From contig JACSRE010000437.1 in NCBI GenBank assembly GCA_014879945.1, positions 1-64,000 on the forward strand: DNA of 64,000 nucleotides. Direction: 5' to 3'. Under the pieces are notes generated by a model. The model searched no databases. It was given only the letters and a program-made list of their open reading frames with translations, and was not told where the DNA came from. The stretch's first letter is position 1. Every line of letters begins with the position of its first letter. This document shows positions 1 through 8,894 of the stretch, one piece after another. The translations under genes were made by a program, and so were the position numbers. This DNA comes from Myxococcus sp. (GTDB lineage Bacteria > Myxococcota > Myxococcia > Myxococcales > Myxococcaceae).

Positions 1-64
1 CCCATCATGGGTGCCTTCACGGACTCACGACCTCGCGATCGTGAGCCGGTCGTTTCATATGGTC

Positions 65-976
65 TCAGGTGAGCTGGAGGACCTTCTCTTCCAGCTTCTT
101 GCCCAGCCACACCGTGAGGAACCGCACGTCGCGCTGGGCCAGCAGGCCGGCGACGCGGGTGATGATCTCTTCGGGCTCGACCGCCTGCCCGTCGAACGTC
201 ACGCAGAGCACCTTGTTCGGCTCGAGGCGCGCGTCCTTCACGCCCGAGAGCGCCTTCACCTCGAGCAGCGGCACCTCGCCTTTGGCGATCTGCACCCGGA
301 ACTCGGCGAGCCGGCCGGTGAGATCGGCCATGGTGGCGGCGCTGACGAGCTTGCCCTTGTCGAGGATGGCGGAGGCGTCGCAGAGCTCCTCGAGCTCCTG
401 CAGGTTGTGGCTCGACACCACCACCGTGTGGTTGCCCTTGAGGTCGCGAATGAGCCCGCGCACCGCGGCGGCGATCTTCGGGTCGAGGCCGGCGGTGGGC
501 TCGTCGAGGAAGATCACCGGCGGGCTGCCCATCAGCGCCTGGGCCATCGACACGCGCTTGGCCATGCCGTGAGAGAGCTGGTTGGCGTAGAGGCTCCAGG
601 TCTCGGGCAGCTGCACGCGCTCGAGCACGCGCCGGGCCTCGGCCTCGGCGTTGGGCAGGCCAGACAGCTGGCCGAAGTAGGTCAGCAGCGCGCCCACCGG
701 CCACTGCGGCGGGAGGATGGCGTCTTGCGGCAGCACGCCCACCTTGCCCTTGAGCGCGCCAGGCACGAACGGGTCGACGCCCAGAATCCGAATCGTGCCG
801 GCGGTGGGGAACAGGTAGCCGCACATCATCGAGAACGTCGTCGTCTTGCCGGCGCCGTTGGGGCCGATGAGGCCGTAGGTGTGGCCCTCTTGCACCTCGA
901 AGGTGACGTCGTCGACGGCGCGCTTGGGGCCGAAGTGCTTCGACAGCTTCTCCAGGCGAATGGCGGGCTGGCTCAC
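65..976 (-). CDS. ABC transporter ATP-binding protein
   Basis: ATPase subunit of an ABC exporter, 303 aa, expected on the cytoplasmic face of the inner membrane with the permease encoded just upstream. Visible motifs: Walker A GPNGAGKTT (about residues 38-46), ABC signature LSHGM (134-138) and Walker B VIFLDEP followed by TAGLD (154-165), then the switch histidine in SSHN. The roughly 80-residue tail after the ATPase core is common in ABC-2/GldA-type subunits. The GTG start overlaps the permease stop as GTGA, which argues for translational coupling. A longer open frame runs upstream but only as antisense to other genes. Substrate cannot be told. Confidence 0.93.
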   Translation of the reverse strand: MSQPAIRLEKLSKHFGPKRAVDDVTFEVQEGHTYGLIGPNGAGKTTTFSMMCGYLFPTAGTIRILGVDPFVPGALKGKVGVLPQDAILPPQWPVGALLTYFGQLSGLPNAEAEARRVLERVQLPETWSLYANQLSHGMAKRVSMAQALMGSPPVIFLDEPTAGLDPKIAAAVRGLIRDLKGNHTVVVSSHNLQELEELCDASAILDKGKLVSAATMADLTGRLAEFRVQIAKGEVPLLEVKALSGVKDARLEPNKVLCVTFDGQAVEPEEIITRVAGLLAQRDVRFLTVWLGKKLEEKVLQLT

Positions 977-1932
977 AGGTCCCTCGTCTTGAGCGCGAGC
1001 TGGGCCAGGCCGAGGAACACCAGCGCGAAGCCCAGGTGAACGAGCGCCGCCACCGCGAACCGCAGCGGGTCGGGGTGCAGCAGGTCCTGCCCGTAGTGCC
1101 AGACCGACACGTACTGCAGGTACGCCGCCCAGCTCTCGGTGCGCATGAGCGACAGCAGGTTGGCGCCGTCCTCCACCTTCACGGAGCCGGGGAACGCGAA
1201 GCTCTCGCCGACGAAGGCGAGCGCCCAGATGCCGAAGAGGATCATGATGTTCAGCACCAGCGCGACCGCGCCGCTCTTGACGATGCTGCTGCACAGGGTG
1301 GTGAGCGCGAGGTACGCGGTGGCGAGCACGAACGACGAGGCCAGCAGGCGCAACGTCCAGATGAAGACGTCTTTGGCCGCGAAGTCGGCGTTGAGCAGCC
1401 GCGCCACGCCCACCATCAGCAGGGTGCAGACCGCCAGCAGCACCCCGAAGATCGTCACCTGAGAGAGGAACTTGCCGAGGATGAGGTTGTTGCGCTTGAC
1501 CCGCACCACCAGGAAGCGAATCGACTTGGGGCCGAGCTCTCCGGCGAGCTGATCGAAGCCCATCAGGGCGATCAACAGCGGCACGAAGCGCAGCGTCAGC
1601 TTGAAGACGAACAGCAGCACCACCGGCAGCGCCAGCAGCGAGTCGAGCATCTCTTCGTCGTCGGTGATGACGACCGAGAGGAACTGCTTCTTGCCCTCGT
1701 TGAACTGCGCCTTCACCTTCTCGTCGTTGAGGTCGACGCCCGCCGCCCTGGCCTGCTCCTCGGCCTTGGCGTTGAGCTGGCTGCTCAAGAAGCCCACGAT
1801 GGTGAGCGAGAGGCCCACGAACATCATGAACAGCAGGAGCAGCACCACCACGCGGCCCGAGCGGGTCGCGCGCACCGTCTCGCCCCGCCACACCGCACCG
1901 ATCTCTTGAAGGTCCGTCACGCGCGGCTCCAT
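973..1932 (-). CDS. ABC transporter permease (ABC-2 like)
   Basis: Integral membrane partner of the ATPase at 65-976, 319 aa. An N-terminal membrane anchor (about residues 20-45) is followed by a charged soluble segment and then about five further hydrophobic segments, the layout of ABC-2/Nat-type permeases with a large first extracytoplasmic loop. The ATG at 1932 was chosen; an upstream in-frame start at 1962 would add ten residues. It is first in a two-gene operon and divergent from the transpeptidase gene at 2013. The family is inferred from topology and neighbour, not from a diagnostic motif. Confidence 0.8.
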   Translation of the reverse strand: MEPRVTDLQEIGAVWRGETVRATRSGRVVVLLLLFMMFVGLSLTIVGFLSSQLNAKAEEQARAAGVDLNDEKVKAQFNEGKKQFLSVVITDDEEMLDSLLALPVVLLFVFKLTLRFVPLLIALMGFDQLAGELGPKSIRFLVVRVKRNNLILGKFLSQVTIFGVLLAVCTLLMVGVARLLNADFAAKDVFIWTLRLLASSFVLATAYLALTTLCSSIVKSGAVALVLNIMILFGIWALAFVGESFAFPGSVKVEDGANLLSLMRTESWAAYLQYVSVWHYGQDLLHPDPLRFAVAALVHLGFALVFLGLAQLALKTRDL

Positions 1933-2012
1933 AGCCCGCAGGCCCCTGGTTGTGCTGCACATTCTCGGGCGTGCCCTTGTCTTCGGGGCCGGGGTGGGCG
2001 AATCCTCTTCGG

Positions 2013-3158
2013 GTGAAGTGGCTTCTGGCAGCGGTGCTGCTCGCCCAGACGGCGTGGGCGCAACCCGACGACGACGACAGCCTCGAGGTCGAGGTGCCCA
2101 GCCGGGTCTCGGCGCCGCCGCTGGCGAAGGCCGCGAGCCTGCCGGCGGAGCGCGATCTGCTGCGCCGCGCGGTGAGGGTCGGCGACCACCTCTTCGTGGA
2201 GCACGAGGGCCAGCAGCGCCAGCTCACCATCGACGTGGCGCTGCAGGAGCAGCTGACCGAGGTGCTCAAGACGTACCAGACGCCGTGGGCCGCGGTGGTG
2301 GCCATCGAGCCGTCCACGGGCCGCGTGCTGGCGATGGCGGAGCACAGCGAGGTGGACCCGGGCCTCCGGGGGCTCTCGACGCGCGCGCTGTACCCCGCGG
2401 CGAGCATCTTCAAGCTCGTCACCGCGGCGGCGCTGCTCGACGTGGGCGTGGCGCCCGGAGAGGCGCTCTGCTCCTACGGCGGCAAGCGCAAGGTGACGCC
2501 CGCGCAGCTGCTCGACTCCGAGAAGGACCTCCGCTGCTTCACCTTCGCCAAGGCGCTGGCGATGAGCGCGAACGTCATCTTCGCCAAGTTCACCTCGCGC
2601 TACCTCGACGCCGACAAGCTCAAGGCGGCGGCGCGCGCGTTCCACTTCAACACGCCGTTCCGGTTCCCGGTGCCGACCGACATGTCGCTGGCCTCGGTGC
2701 CGCAAGACACCTTCGAGCTGGCGCTCACCGGCGCGGGCTTCGGCGACGTCTACCTCTCGCCGCTGCACGGGGCCGCCCTGGCCTCGGTGGCCGCCAACAA
2801 GGGCCTCTGGCGGGCGCCGGTGCTCTTCGAGGGCGAGGCGCCGGGCGTCGAGGAGCGCGCCGTCTCCGAAGACGTCGCCGCGGGCCTGACGCAGATGATG
2901 GAAGAGACGGTCACCGACGGCACCGCGCGGCGCATCTTCCACGAGCGCGGCATGCGGGTGCCGGGGGCGGTGGGCAAGACGGGCTCGCTGGCCGACAAGC
3001 AGCCGTTCCGCGACTACACCTGGTTCGTGGGCTTCGCGCCGAAGGAGCAGCCGCGCGTCGCGGTGGCCGCGGTGATCGTCAACGACCCGCGTTGGCGCAT
3101 TCGGGCGACGTGGCTGGGGCGAGAGGCGATGCGGCTGTTCCTCGCCAGGGAGCGCTGA
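2013..3158 (+). CDS. Penicillin-binding D,D-transpeptidase, secreted single domain
   Basis: Peptidoglycan transpeptidase-like protein, 381 aa, probably periplasmic. The GTG start gives a signal peptide (VKWLLAAVLLAQTAWAQ) followed by an acidic stretch. All three serine-acyltransferase motifs are present: SIFK (S131, K134), SAN (185-187) and KTG (322-324). It lacks the N-terminal dimerisation/pedestal domain of class B PBPs, so it is a minimal transpeptidase; a D,D-carboxypeptidase or a regulatory beta-lactam-binding role are alternatives. The open frame extends upstream to 1950, but those residues show no signal sequence. Confidence 0.87.
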   Translation: MKWLLAAVLLAQTAWAQPDDDDSLEVEVPSRVSAPPLAKAASLPAERDLLRRAVRVGDHLFVEHEGQQRQLTIDVALQEQLTEVLKTYQTPWAAVVAIEPSTGRVLAMAEHSEVDPGLRGLSTRALYPAASIFKLVTAAALLDVGVAPGEALCSYGGKRKVTPAQLLDSEKDLRCFTFAKALAMSANVIFAKFTSRYLDADKLKAAARAFHFNTPFRFPVPTDMSLASVPQDTFELALTGAGFGDVYLSPLHGAALASVAANKGLWRAPVLFEGEAPGVEERAVSEDVAAGLTQMMEETVTDGTARRIFHERGMRVPGAVGKTGSLADKQPFRDYTWFVGFAPKEQPRVAVAAVIVNDPRWRIRATWLGREAMRLFLARER

Positions 3159-3164
3159 GGCGCG

Positions 3165-4310
3165 TCAGAGCCTGACCCAGCCCTGCACGCGGAAGCGATC
3201 GAAGTAGGTGAGGGCCTCGAACTCGCGCAGCGGCGCCACCCGCACGATCGCCTCGAGCTCGCGCTTGCCGTCGACGCGCGAGAGCAGGTAGCGCTCGGGG
3301 GCCGACAGGTTGAGCGCGGCCAGGGCCTCGGCGCTCAGCCCGCCCACCGGCACCAGCCGCTTCGCCATCAGGTCGGCGCGCAGCTGCGGGTGCCAGGCCG
3401 CCTCGATCTGCTTGAGCAAGAGCGTCGCGTCGAGCGTCGGCACCAGCTGGTTGGAGCGCCGCGCCAGCGTCCACGCGTCGCGGAAGTTCGACTGCGCGAA
3501 GAAGGCCCGGGCGTTCTGGAGCAGCTGCTCCGGCGAGGGGCTGTCACCCAGGCCGAGGTCGACGTCGATCGACAGCTCGACCTCGCGTTGGGGCCGCGGC
3601 GGCTTCACCACCAGCGCGCCCATGGCGTGCAGCGCGTAGAGCCGCTGGTAGAGGAAGAAGTCGGTCGCGTGCAGCCCCAGGGCGAGCTCTTCGAGGGTGC
3701 GCCCCGACTCGATGCCCTTGAGCAGCTTGGTGTCGAGGGAGCCCTTCTTGGGCGCGAGCTCCACCTGGTCGTGCTTGAGCTCGAGCGTGCAGCGCGGCGA
3801 GGGGAAGACGGTGCGAATCTGGGCCCAGGCCTGCGCGCGGAAGTCGGCCTCTTTGTACACGTCCATCAACGAGACGCGCACCTCGAGGCCGTCGCTCGGC
3901 GCCGGCGGCAGCCCGGGCACGAAGTCGAACATGCCGATGGGCCACTCGCAGGCCTCGTGGAGCGTCTCGCGGAACTTGGTGGCCAGCGCCGCCACCACCA
4001 CGTCCTCCTTCACCAGGCCGATCATCACGAGGATGCGGCCGAGGTACACCTTCGTCTCCTGCTGCGTCTGCCAGGCCTTGTTGAACTGCTCCTCGGTGAT
4101 GTGCCCCATGTTGATGAGGAACTGGCCGAGGTACTCGCGGGGCAGGTTCGACGAGGCGTTGATGATGCGGCCCTCTTCGAGCAGCACCTGCTTCTTCACG
4201 CCCTCGCGCTCGAGGGTGAGCGTGCCGGTGGCCAGCCGGTTGGCGAGGTAGACGATCAGATCCTTCAGCGACATCGTCTCGAAGTCGCCTGACAGCCCGC
4301 GGTGGCTCAC
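3165..4310 (-). CDS. DUF4388 domain protein (PatA-like)
   Basis: 381 aa cytoplasmic protein. The N-terminus (LSGDFETMSLKDLIVYLAN) matches the opening of DUF4388/PatA-type domains common in myxobacteria and cyanobacteria, where they occur in signalling and gliding proteins. The domain start decides the gene start: GTG at 4310 keeps LSGDFETMSL, whereas the ATG at the second Met would cut it. A middle part with the GQFLINMGHIT pattern resembles the GspE N-terminal-like domain often seen with DUF4388. The C-terminal half is helical and unassigned. It is convergent with the transpeptidase gene and divergent from the thioredoxin-fold gene at 4404. Partner unknown. Confidence 0.82.
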   Translation of the reverse strand: MSHRGLSGDFETMSLKDLIVYLANRLATGTLTLEREGVKKQVLLEEGRIINASSNLPREYLGQFLINMGHITEEQFNKAWQTQQETKVYLGRILVMIGLVKEDVVVAALATKFRETLHEACEWPIGMFDFVPGLPPAPSDGLEVRVSLMDVYKEADFRAQAWAQIRTVFPSPRCTLELKHDQVELAPKKGSLDTKLLKGIESGRTLEELALGLHATDFFLYQRLYALHAMGALVVKPPRPQREVELSIDVDLGLGDSPSPEQLLQNARAFFAQSNFRDAWTLARRSNQLVPTLDATLLLKQIEAAWHPQLRADLMAKRLVPVGGLSAEALAALNLSAPERYLLSRVDGKRELEAIVRVAPLREFEALTYFDRFRVQGWVRL

Positions 4311-4403
4311 GGGCCTGATTCCACGCGAAACCCGCGCGCCCCTCAATGGTTGGTTGATGAGGGCGAGTGCTCCGGGTTCGCTGGCGTGTGGTAGCAGGTC
4401 GGC

Positions 4404-4649
4404 ATGCACCTGCTGGTGTACCGCAAGCCGGGCTGCCCCCTCTGCGACGACGCCGAGGAGCTGCTGGACGCCGCGCGCGAGAAGTGGCGCTTCACGGTGG
4501 AAGCGCGGAACATCTTCGAGCAGGACGAGTGGTACGAGGCCTACCGCTACCGGGTGCCGGTGGTCGTCGTGAATGGTACCGAGCGCCTCGAGCTGAGGTT
4601 CTCGGCACAAGAGCTGGATGCAGCGCTAGCCGCAGCACAGGAGTCATAA
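4404..4649 (+). CDS. Glutaredoxin/thioredoxin-fold protein (DUF836-like)
   Basis: 81 aa thioredoxin-fold protein of the DUF836/glutaredoxin-like family. The first strand (MHLLVYRKPGCPLC) ends in a redox-active CPLC motif at about residues 11-14. The conserved cis-proline region is seen as YRVPVVVVNG (about 49-58). Size is right for the family. It lies four bases upstream of the aminotransferase gene and probably shares its transcript. A general dithiol role is known for the family; the specific partner is not visible. Confidence 0.88.
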   Translation: MHLLVYRKPGCPLCDDAEELLDAAREKWRFTVEARNIFEQDEWYEAYRYRVPVVVVNGTERLELRFSAQELDAALAAAQES

Positions 4650-4653
4650 TTTC

Positions 4654-5931
4654 GTGAGCGTCGCCGACGAGTCTCCCATCACCGCCTTCCGCCAGGTGCC
4701 CCGCACCGGCGTCATCTTCGTCACCACCGAGGCGCAGCGGCTGGGCTTCAGCCAGAAGAACCCCGACTGGTGCAACCTGGGCCAGGGCCAACCCGAGACG
4801 GGCGCGCTGCCGGGAGCGCCGCCGCGCGTGCAGACCATTCCCGTCGACGTGGACGATCAGGAGTACGCGCCGGTGCAGGGCCTGCCCGAGCTGCGCGAGG
4901 CCATCGCGAACCTGTACAACCGGCTCTACCGCAAGGGGAAGAAGTCTCAGTACACGGCCGAGAACGTCAGCGTCTCGGGCGGCGGCCGGGCCTCGCTCAC
5001 CCGCGCGGCCGCGGCGCTCGGCCACATCAACCTCGGCCACTTCCTCCCCGACTACACCGCCTATGAAGAGCTGCTCGACATCTTCAAGGCCTTCACGCCC
5101 ATTCCGATTCTGCTCGAGGGCGACCGCGGCTACGCCTTCTCGGCCGACGATCTGCGCCGCGAGGTGCTGGGGCGCGGGCTCTCGGCGGTGCTGCTCTCGA
5201 ACCCCTGCAACCCCACCGGCAAGGTGATTCAGGGCAAGGAGCTCGAGAAGTGGGTCGACGTCGCGCGCGAGCTCGACTGCACCCTGCTGATGGACGAGTT
5301 CTATTCGCACTACATCTGGAACAGCCCGCCCGGCACGCTGCCCGTCGAGAGCGCGGCGCGGTACGTCAACGACGTCAACCGCGACCCGGTGGTGCTCTTC
5401 GACGGCCTCACCAAGAACTGGCGCTACCCGGGCTGGCGCGTGACGTGGACGGTGGGGCCCCGGCAGGTGATCGACGCGGTGGCCTCGGCCGGCTCCTTCC
5501 TCGACGGCGGCGGCAACAAGCCGGTGCAGCGCGCGGCCATTCCGCTGCTCGAAGAGGGCTTCGTGGTGCAAGAGACGATGGCGCTCCACAAGGCGTTTCA
5601 AGAGAAGCGCGACCGGCTGCTCTCGGGGCTGATGCGGCTGGGGGTGCGCTCCGATCGTACGCCCGACGGCACCTTCTACGTGTGGGGCGACGTCTCGCAC
5701 CTGCCGGCGCCGCTCAACGACGGCATGGGCTTCTTCCGCGCGGCGCTCGAGAAGAAGGTGATCACCGTGCCGGGCGAGTTCTTCGACGTGAACCCCGGCA
5801 AGCGCCGCGCGGCGCGGGCCAGCCGCTTTCGCCAGTACGTGCGCTTCAGCTTCGGGCCCTCGATGGCGACGCTCGAGACGGCGCTGGGGCGATTGGAGCA
5901 GCTCATCACCGACGCGATGAAGGCGGCCTGA
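4654..5931 (+). CDS. PLP-dependent aminotransferase class I/II
   Basis: 425 aa fold-type I aminotransferase. Visible features: GQGQPETG near the N-terminus, the cofactor-binding SNPCNPTG (182-189), DEFYSHY around the PLP-ring aspartate (D214), the Schiff-base lysine in LTKNWRYPGWR (K254), and a late arginine in RFSFG that fits substrate-carboxylate binding. Start is GTG at 4654, four bases after the upstream stop. Substrate is not determinable; the family includes aspartate, alanine and aromatic aminotransferases. It forms a run with the thioredoxin-fold gene before it and the zinc-ribbon membrane protein 12 bases after it. Confidence 0.92.
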   Translation: MSVADESPITAFRQVPRTGVIFVTTEAQRLGFSQKNPDWCNLGQGQPETGALPGAPPRVQTIPVDVDDQEYAPVQGLPELREAIANLYNRLYRKGKKSQYTAENVSVSGGGRASLTRAAAALGHINLGHFLPDYTAYEELLDIFKAFTPIPILLEGDRGYAFSADDLRREVLGRGLSAVLLSNPCNPTGKVIQGKELEKWVDVARELDCTLLMDEFYSHYIWNSPPGTLPVESAARYVNDVNRDPVVLFDGLTKNWRYPGWRVTWTVGPRQVIDAVASAGSFLDGGGNKPVQRAAIPLLEEGFVVQETMALHKAFQEKRDRLLSGLMRLGVRSDRTPDGTFYVWGDVSHLPAPLNDGMGFFRAALEKKVITVPGEFFDVNPGKRRAARASRFRQYVRFSFGPSMATLETALGRLEQLITDAMKAA

Positions 5932-5943
5932 TACCGTCGTGGG

Positions 5944-6663
5944 GTGCAGGCCTGCCCCTTCTGCGGCACGACGGTGACGCCCTCGACCGAGGTGTGTCCG
6001 ACCTGCATGGGCACGCTGCCGGTGCAGCACGAGCGCACGGGGCGGGCGGTGACGAGCTCGGCGGTGTCGACCCGGCCGAGGAAGAAGCTCGACTTCGCCG
6101 ACCGCTCGACTGACGCGCAGGCGCCGGTGCTGCAGTCGCTGGCGATGGCGCCTGACGAGCCGGCGGCCTGTGCGCTCCACCCCCGCGCGAAGGCCCGGGG
6201 CGCGTGTTCACGGTGTGGGCAGCCCGCGTGTGAGATCTGCCTGGCGCACGGAGGCGTCTGCGCCGCCTGCCGCCGTCAGCGCGCGCCGGCGCGCATCGCC
6301 GAGCTGTCTCGTGACGTGGGGCTCTTCACCATGCTCGCTGGGGTGGCCCTGTTCGGCTTCGGCGCCTGGCAGCTGTTCGACACCACGGTGCTCGACTTCG
6401 ACCCGCGGCGCGTGGCGGTGGCGGGGCTGTTGGGCCTGCTGCACCTGCTCTTCGGCGCCGGCCTGTGGCGCCGTCGCCGCTTCGGCCTGGCGGTCGGCTG
6501 CACCGGCGTGGTGCTGCTGGGGCTCCTGCTGCCGCTGCTCGGCGGCGAGCCGTGGTGGATGGCGGTGCTGCGCCTTGCGCTCTCGGCCCTGCTGGCGTGG
6601 CGCTCGCTCGAGCTCAAGCGCCAGCTCGACGAGCTCTACCTGGCGCTCGATCGACCGGAGTAG
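5944..6663 (+). CDS. Zinc-ribbon / B-box-type membrane protein
   Basis: 239 aa protein of unknown function. Two zinc-binding regions are visible: an N-terminal ribbon (CPFC...CPTC, about residues 4-21) and a second cluster (CALHP...CSRCGQPACEICL...CAAC, about 76-110) that looks like a B-box-type zinc finger, common in myxobacterial membrane proteins. The C-terminal half has about three hydrophobic segments (roughly 127-210) and an amphipathic end. GTG start at 5944, just after the aminotransferase, suggests the same transcript. Confidence 0.82.
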   Translation: MQACPFCGTTVTPSTEVCPTCMGTLPVQHERTGRAVTSSAVSTRPRKKLDFADRSTDAQAPVLQSLAMAPDEPAACALHPRAKARGACSRCGQPACEICLAHGGVCAACRRQRAPARIAELSRDVGLFTMLAGVALFGFGAWQLFDTTVLDFDPRRVAVAGLLGLLHLLFGAGLWRRRRFGLAVGCTGVVLLGLLLPLLGGEPWWMAVLRLALSALLAWRSLELKRQLDELYLALDRPE

Positions 6664-6700
6664 CGATCGGCGCGGTGGCGCGCCCTGAGCGAGACGGACC

Positions 6701-6991
6701 TCACAGGTACCGCTCCGGCAGCATCTGCACATGCAGCACCCTCAGCACATCCACGCGCTGTTCACTGAACCTGTAGAAGATGACGTGCCGCCCTTCGGTG
6801 ATGCGCCAGGCGCCGGGCTTCAGGTCGTCGCACGAGCGGCCGGACTCCGGGCGTCGCTGAAGCAACCTGATCCGCTCGTCCAACTGGGTGAGGTAGCGCT
6901 CGCACTGGGCCTCACCCCATCGGCCCGCCGTGTACACGCCGATCTCGACGAGGTCGTTCTTCGCGGCACGGCTCAGGCGGAGCCGCCGCAT
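6701..6991 (-). CDS. parE: ParE/RelE-family toxin
   Basis: 96 aa toxin of the ParE/RelE superfamily. It opens with LRLSRAAKNDLVEIGVYTAGRWG, the typical helix pair, then PESGR and the strand WRITEGRHVIFYRF and ends in a V-D-V-L-R-V-L strand, all in family order. It sits two bases downstream of the ParD-like antitoxin gene on the same strand, in the usual antitoxin-toxin order. ParE proteins poison DNA gyrase; RelE-type mRNA cleavage is the alternative, but a ParD-type partner favours ParE. Confidence 0.9.
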   Translation of the reverse strand: MRRLRLSRAAKNDLVEIGVYTAGRWGEAQCERYLTQLDERIRLLQRRPESGRSCDDLKPGAWRITEGRHVIFYRFSEQRVDVLRVLHVQMLPERYL

Positions 6992-6993
6992 CG

Positions 6994-7236
6994 TCAGCGC
7001 TTCTTCCGCGCGACGGCGCTCAGCACCTTCTTCAGGGAGTAGTCCTCGGTGAAGCCGCTCGCCTCGCCTGCTTCAAGCGCGGCGCGAAGGCTCGAGACCC
7101 GGAGCGCCTCTTCCTCGAGCAGTCTGAGCCCTGCGCGAATGACCTCGCTCGTCGTCGCGTACTGGCCGTTCGCGACCTGCTCATTCACGAAGTCCGCGAA
7201 GTGGCTTCCGAGGCTGATGCTGGTGGTTCGGGGCAT
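6994..7236 (-). CDS. parD: ParD-family antitoxin
   Basis: 80 aa ribbon-helix-helix antitoxin. The N-terminus (MPRTTSISLGSHFADFVNEQV) is a ParD/CopG-type strand-helix followed by NGQYATTSEVIRAGLRLLEEE, the second helix characteristic of ParD. The remainder is the acidic, flexible toxin-wrapping tail. ATG at 7236 was chosen because the ribbon-helix-helix begins there; the longer open frame is not protein-like. Expected to bind its own promoter, where a GTGTG/CACAC inverted repeat lies at about 7250-7272. Confidence 0.91.
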   Translation of the reverse strand: MPRTTSISLGSHFADFVNEQVANGQYATTSEVIRAGLRLLEEEALRVSSLRAALEAGEASGFTEDYSLKKVLSAVARKKR

Positions 7237-7249
7237 GGGGCTCCTGCCT

Positions 7250-7272
7250 GTGTGTGATCGATTGGTACACAC
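7250..7272. promoter_or_regulatory. Possible ParD operator
   Basis: An imperfect inverted repeat (GTGTG at 7250, CACAC at 7268-7272) lies 14 bases upstream of the antitoxin start, where ribbon-helix-helix antitoxins usually bind to autoregulate. Short arms; could be chance. Confidence 0.35.
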
Positions 7273-7298
7273 CTGCGCGCTGGGGATCAAGCCCGCGC

Positions 7299-8729
7299 TC
7301 AGCTGCGCGCGGGGCCGCCGATGAGGCCGGTGATGAGCTCGATGGTGGCCGGGTCGCCCTTGTGCACGAAGGCCAGCACGCCGCACTCGGCCGCCCGGGT
7401 CTTGAGCTTCTCGCCCTCGAGCTTCGAGTGCAGCACCAGGGGAATGTGCCCGAGCCCGTTGCGCCGGAGCGCCTCGACCACTACCTGCCCGCTGAGCGAC
7501 ACCAGCTCGCTCTCGAGGAGGATCAGATCGGCCGGGGTGCGCCGCAGCGTCGCCGCCACCATCATCGGGTTGTCGAGCACGTGGGCGTCGTAGCCGGCGC
7601 GCTCCAGCTGCTGCCGGGTGAGGTCGAGGGCGGCGTGATCGTCATCGACGACCAGCACGCGCCGCTTGCGGTGGGCCACCGGCGGCGGGGGCAGGGTGGC
7701 GGTCGCCCCGCGGCAGACCTCGCTGGCCCAGGCCGCGAGCTTCTCGACGCTCATGGCGACGTCGGTGGCGCCCACCTCGAGGGCCGCCCGCGGCATGCCC
7801 CAGACGATGCAGCTCTGCCGGTCCTGCACGGCCGTGCGCGCGCCCATGCGCCGCATGCGCAGCAGGCCCTGGGCGCCGTCGTCGCCCATGCCGGTGAGGA
7901 GCACGCCCACGCCGCGGCCCTTCAGCGCGGTGGCCATCGAGAAGAAGAGGCTGTCGACCGACGGTGAGATGAGCTGCCCCGGCGGCGGGTGGAGCAGCTT
8001 CACGGTGAGGTTCTCGCGAACGAAGAGCTCCTGGCGGGGCGGCGCGACGCAGATGGTGCCGGCCACCAGCGGCATGTCGGCGGTGCCCGCGATGACGCGG
8101 CGGCGGGTCGAGTCGCCCAGGAAGCGCACGAAGCTCTCGAAGAAGTCTTCGGCCATGTGCTGCACCACGACGATCGGCAGCGGGAAGTCGAGCGGCAGCT
8201 CCGTGAAGAACTTCGAGAGCGCGCGCGGGCCGCCGGTCGAGGCGCCCACCCCCAGCAGCAGCGGCGTCTCTTTGCTGACGGGGATCGACGGCGTCGAGCC
8301 GAGCCGCGCGGGGGCGTCGGCGCTCAGGCCCTCTTCGCCCAGGCGCCGAATGCGGTCGGCGAAGCGCCGCACGTCGTCAGGCCCCTGGCCGAACACCGAC
8401 GACTTCGGCACCAGCTCGAGCGCGCCGCGGCTGATCGCCTCGTAGTTGTAGTCGACGACGCCGGTGGAGCTGCGCTCGCTGATCACCACGATCGGCGTGG
8501 GCCGATCGCGCATGATCACCTCGATGGCCTTCAGCCCGCCCATGCCCGGCATCTGCAGGTCCATCGTCACCAGGTCGGGCGAGAGCGCGTGCACCAGCTC
8601 GATCGACTCTTCGCCCGTCTTCGCCTCGCCGACGACCTTGATGCGCGGGTCGAGCTCGAGGGTGCGCCGCAGCGTCTCGCGCGTCAGCGCAGAGTCATCG
8701 ACGACGAGAACGCGAATCGGGGCGGCCAT
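7299..8729 (-). CDS. cheB: CheB methylesterase with an extra degenerate C-terminal receiver
   Basis: 476 aa chemotaxis-type protein-glutamate methylesterase. Domains: receiver with phosphoacceptor D57 (VTMDLQMPG); CheB catalytic domain with the triad S164 (GASTGG), H191 (VVQHM) and D283 (TGMGDDG); then, after a proline-rich linker, a second receiver (356-476) opening LVVDDDHAALD. In that second receiver the phosphorylation-site position reads LILLESEL, with Glu at 406 where Asp is expected, while the conserved Ser (435) and Lys (457) remain. CheB removes methyl groups from or deamidates chemoreceptors. No receptor, CheA or CheR gene is adjacent, so its pathway is not visible here. Confidence 0.92.
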   Translation of the reverse strand: MAAPIRVLVVDDSALTRETLRRTLELDPRIKVVGEAKTGEESIELVHALSPDLVTMDLQMPGMGGLKAIEVIMRDRPTPIVVISERSSTGVVDYNYEAISRGALELVPKSSVFGQGPDDVRRFADRIRRLGEEGLSADAPARLGSTPSIPVSKETPLLLGVGASTGGPRALSKFFTELPLDFPLPIVVVQHMAEDFFESFVRFLGDSTRRRVIAGTADMPLVAGTICVAPPRQELFVRENLTVKLLHPPPGQLISPSVDSLFFSMATALKGRGVGVLLTGMGDDGAQGLLRMRRMGARTAVQDRQSCIVWGMPRAALEVGATDVAMSVEKLAAWASEVCRGATATLPPPPVAHRKRRVLVVDDDHAALDLTRQQLERAGYDAHVLDNPMMVAATLRRTPADLILLESELVSLSGQVVVEALRRNGLGHIPLVLHSKLEGEKLKTRAAECGVLAFVHKGDPATIELITGLIGGPARS

Positions 8730-8894
8730 GGAGCGAGCGGTACAGGGTACAACGTCCTCCAGACCGCGTATCGAGGTGAATGCGCCCGCGCCGCTCGGGG
8801 CGGGGCGCCCGGGCACGCGAGGGGCGGGTGCTACAGCCGTGCAGCAGGCGGGAGGGAAAATTCCCCTGTCAGGCCGAGCCCGTAAGGTGGCCGC

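Noticed and set aside
65-2422. A single very long open frame on the minus strand through the ABC ATPase, permease and transpeptidase regions
   Set aside because: Only the part from 976 to 65 is protein-like. The rest is antisense or out of frame with two real genes and rich in Arg, Gly and Ala from GC-rich codon positions.
4492-6180. 562-codon open frame opposite the aminotransferase
   Set aside because: The translation is His/Arg/Val low complexity typical of a shadow; the plus strand has complete PLP-enzyme motifs.
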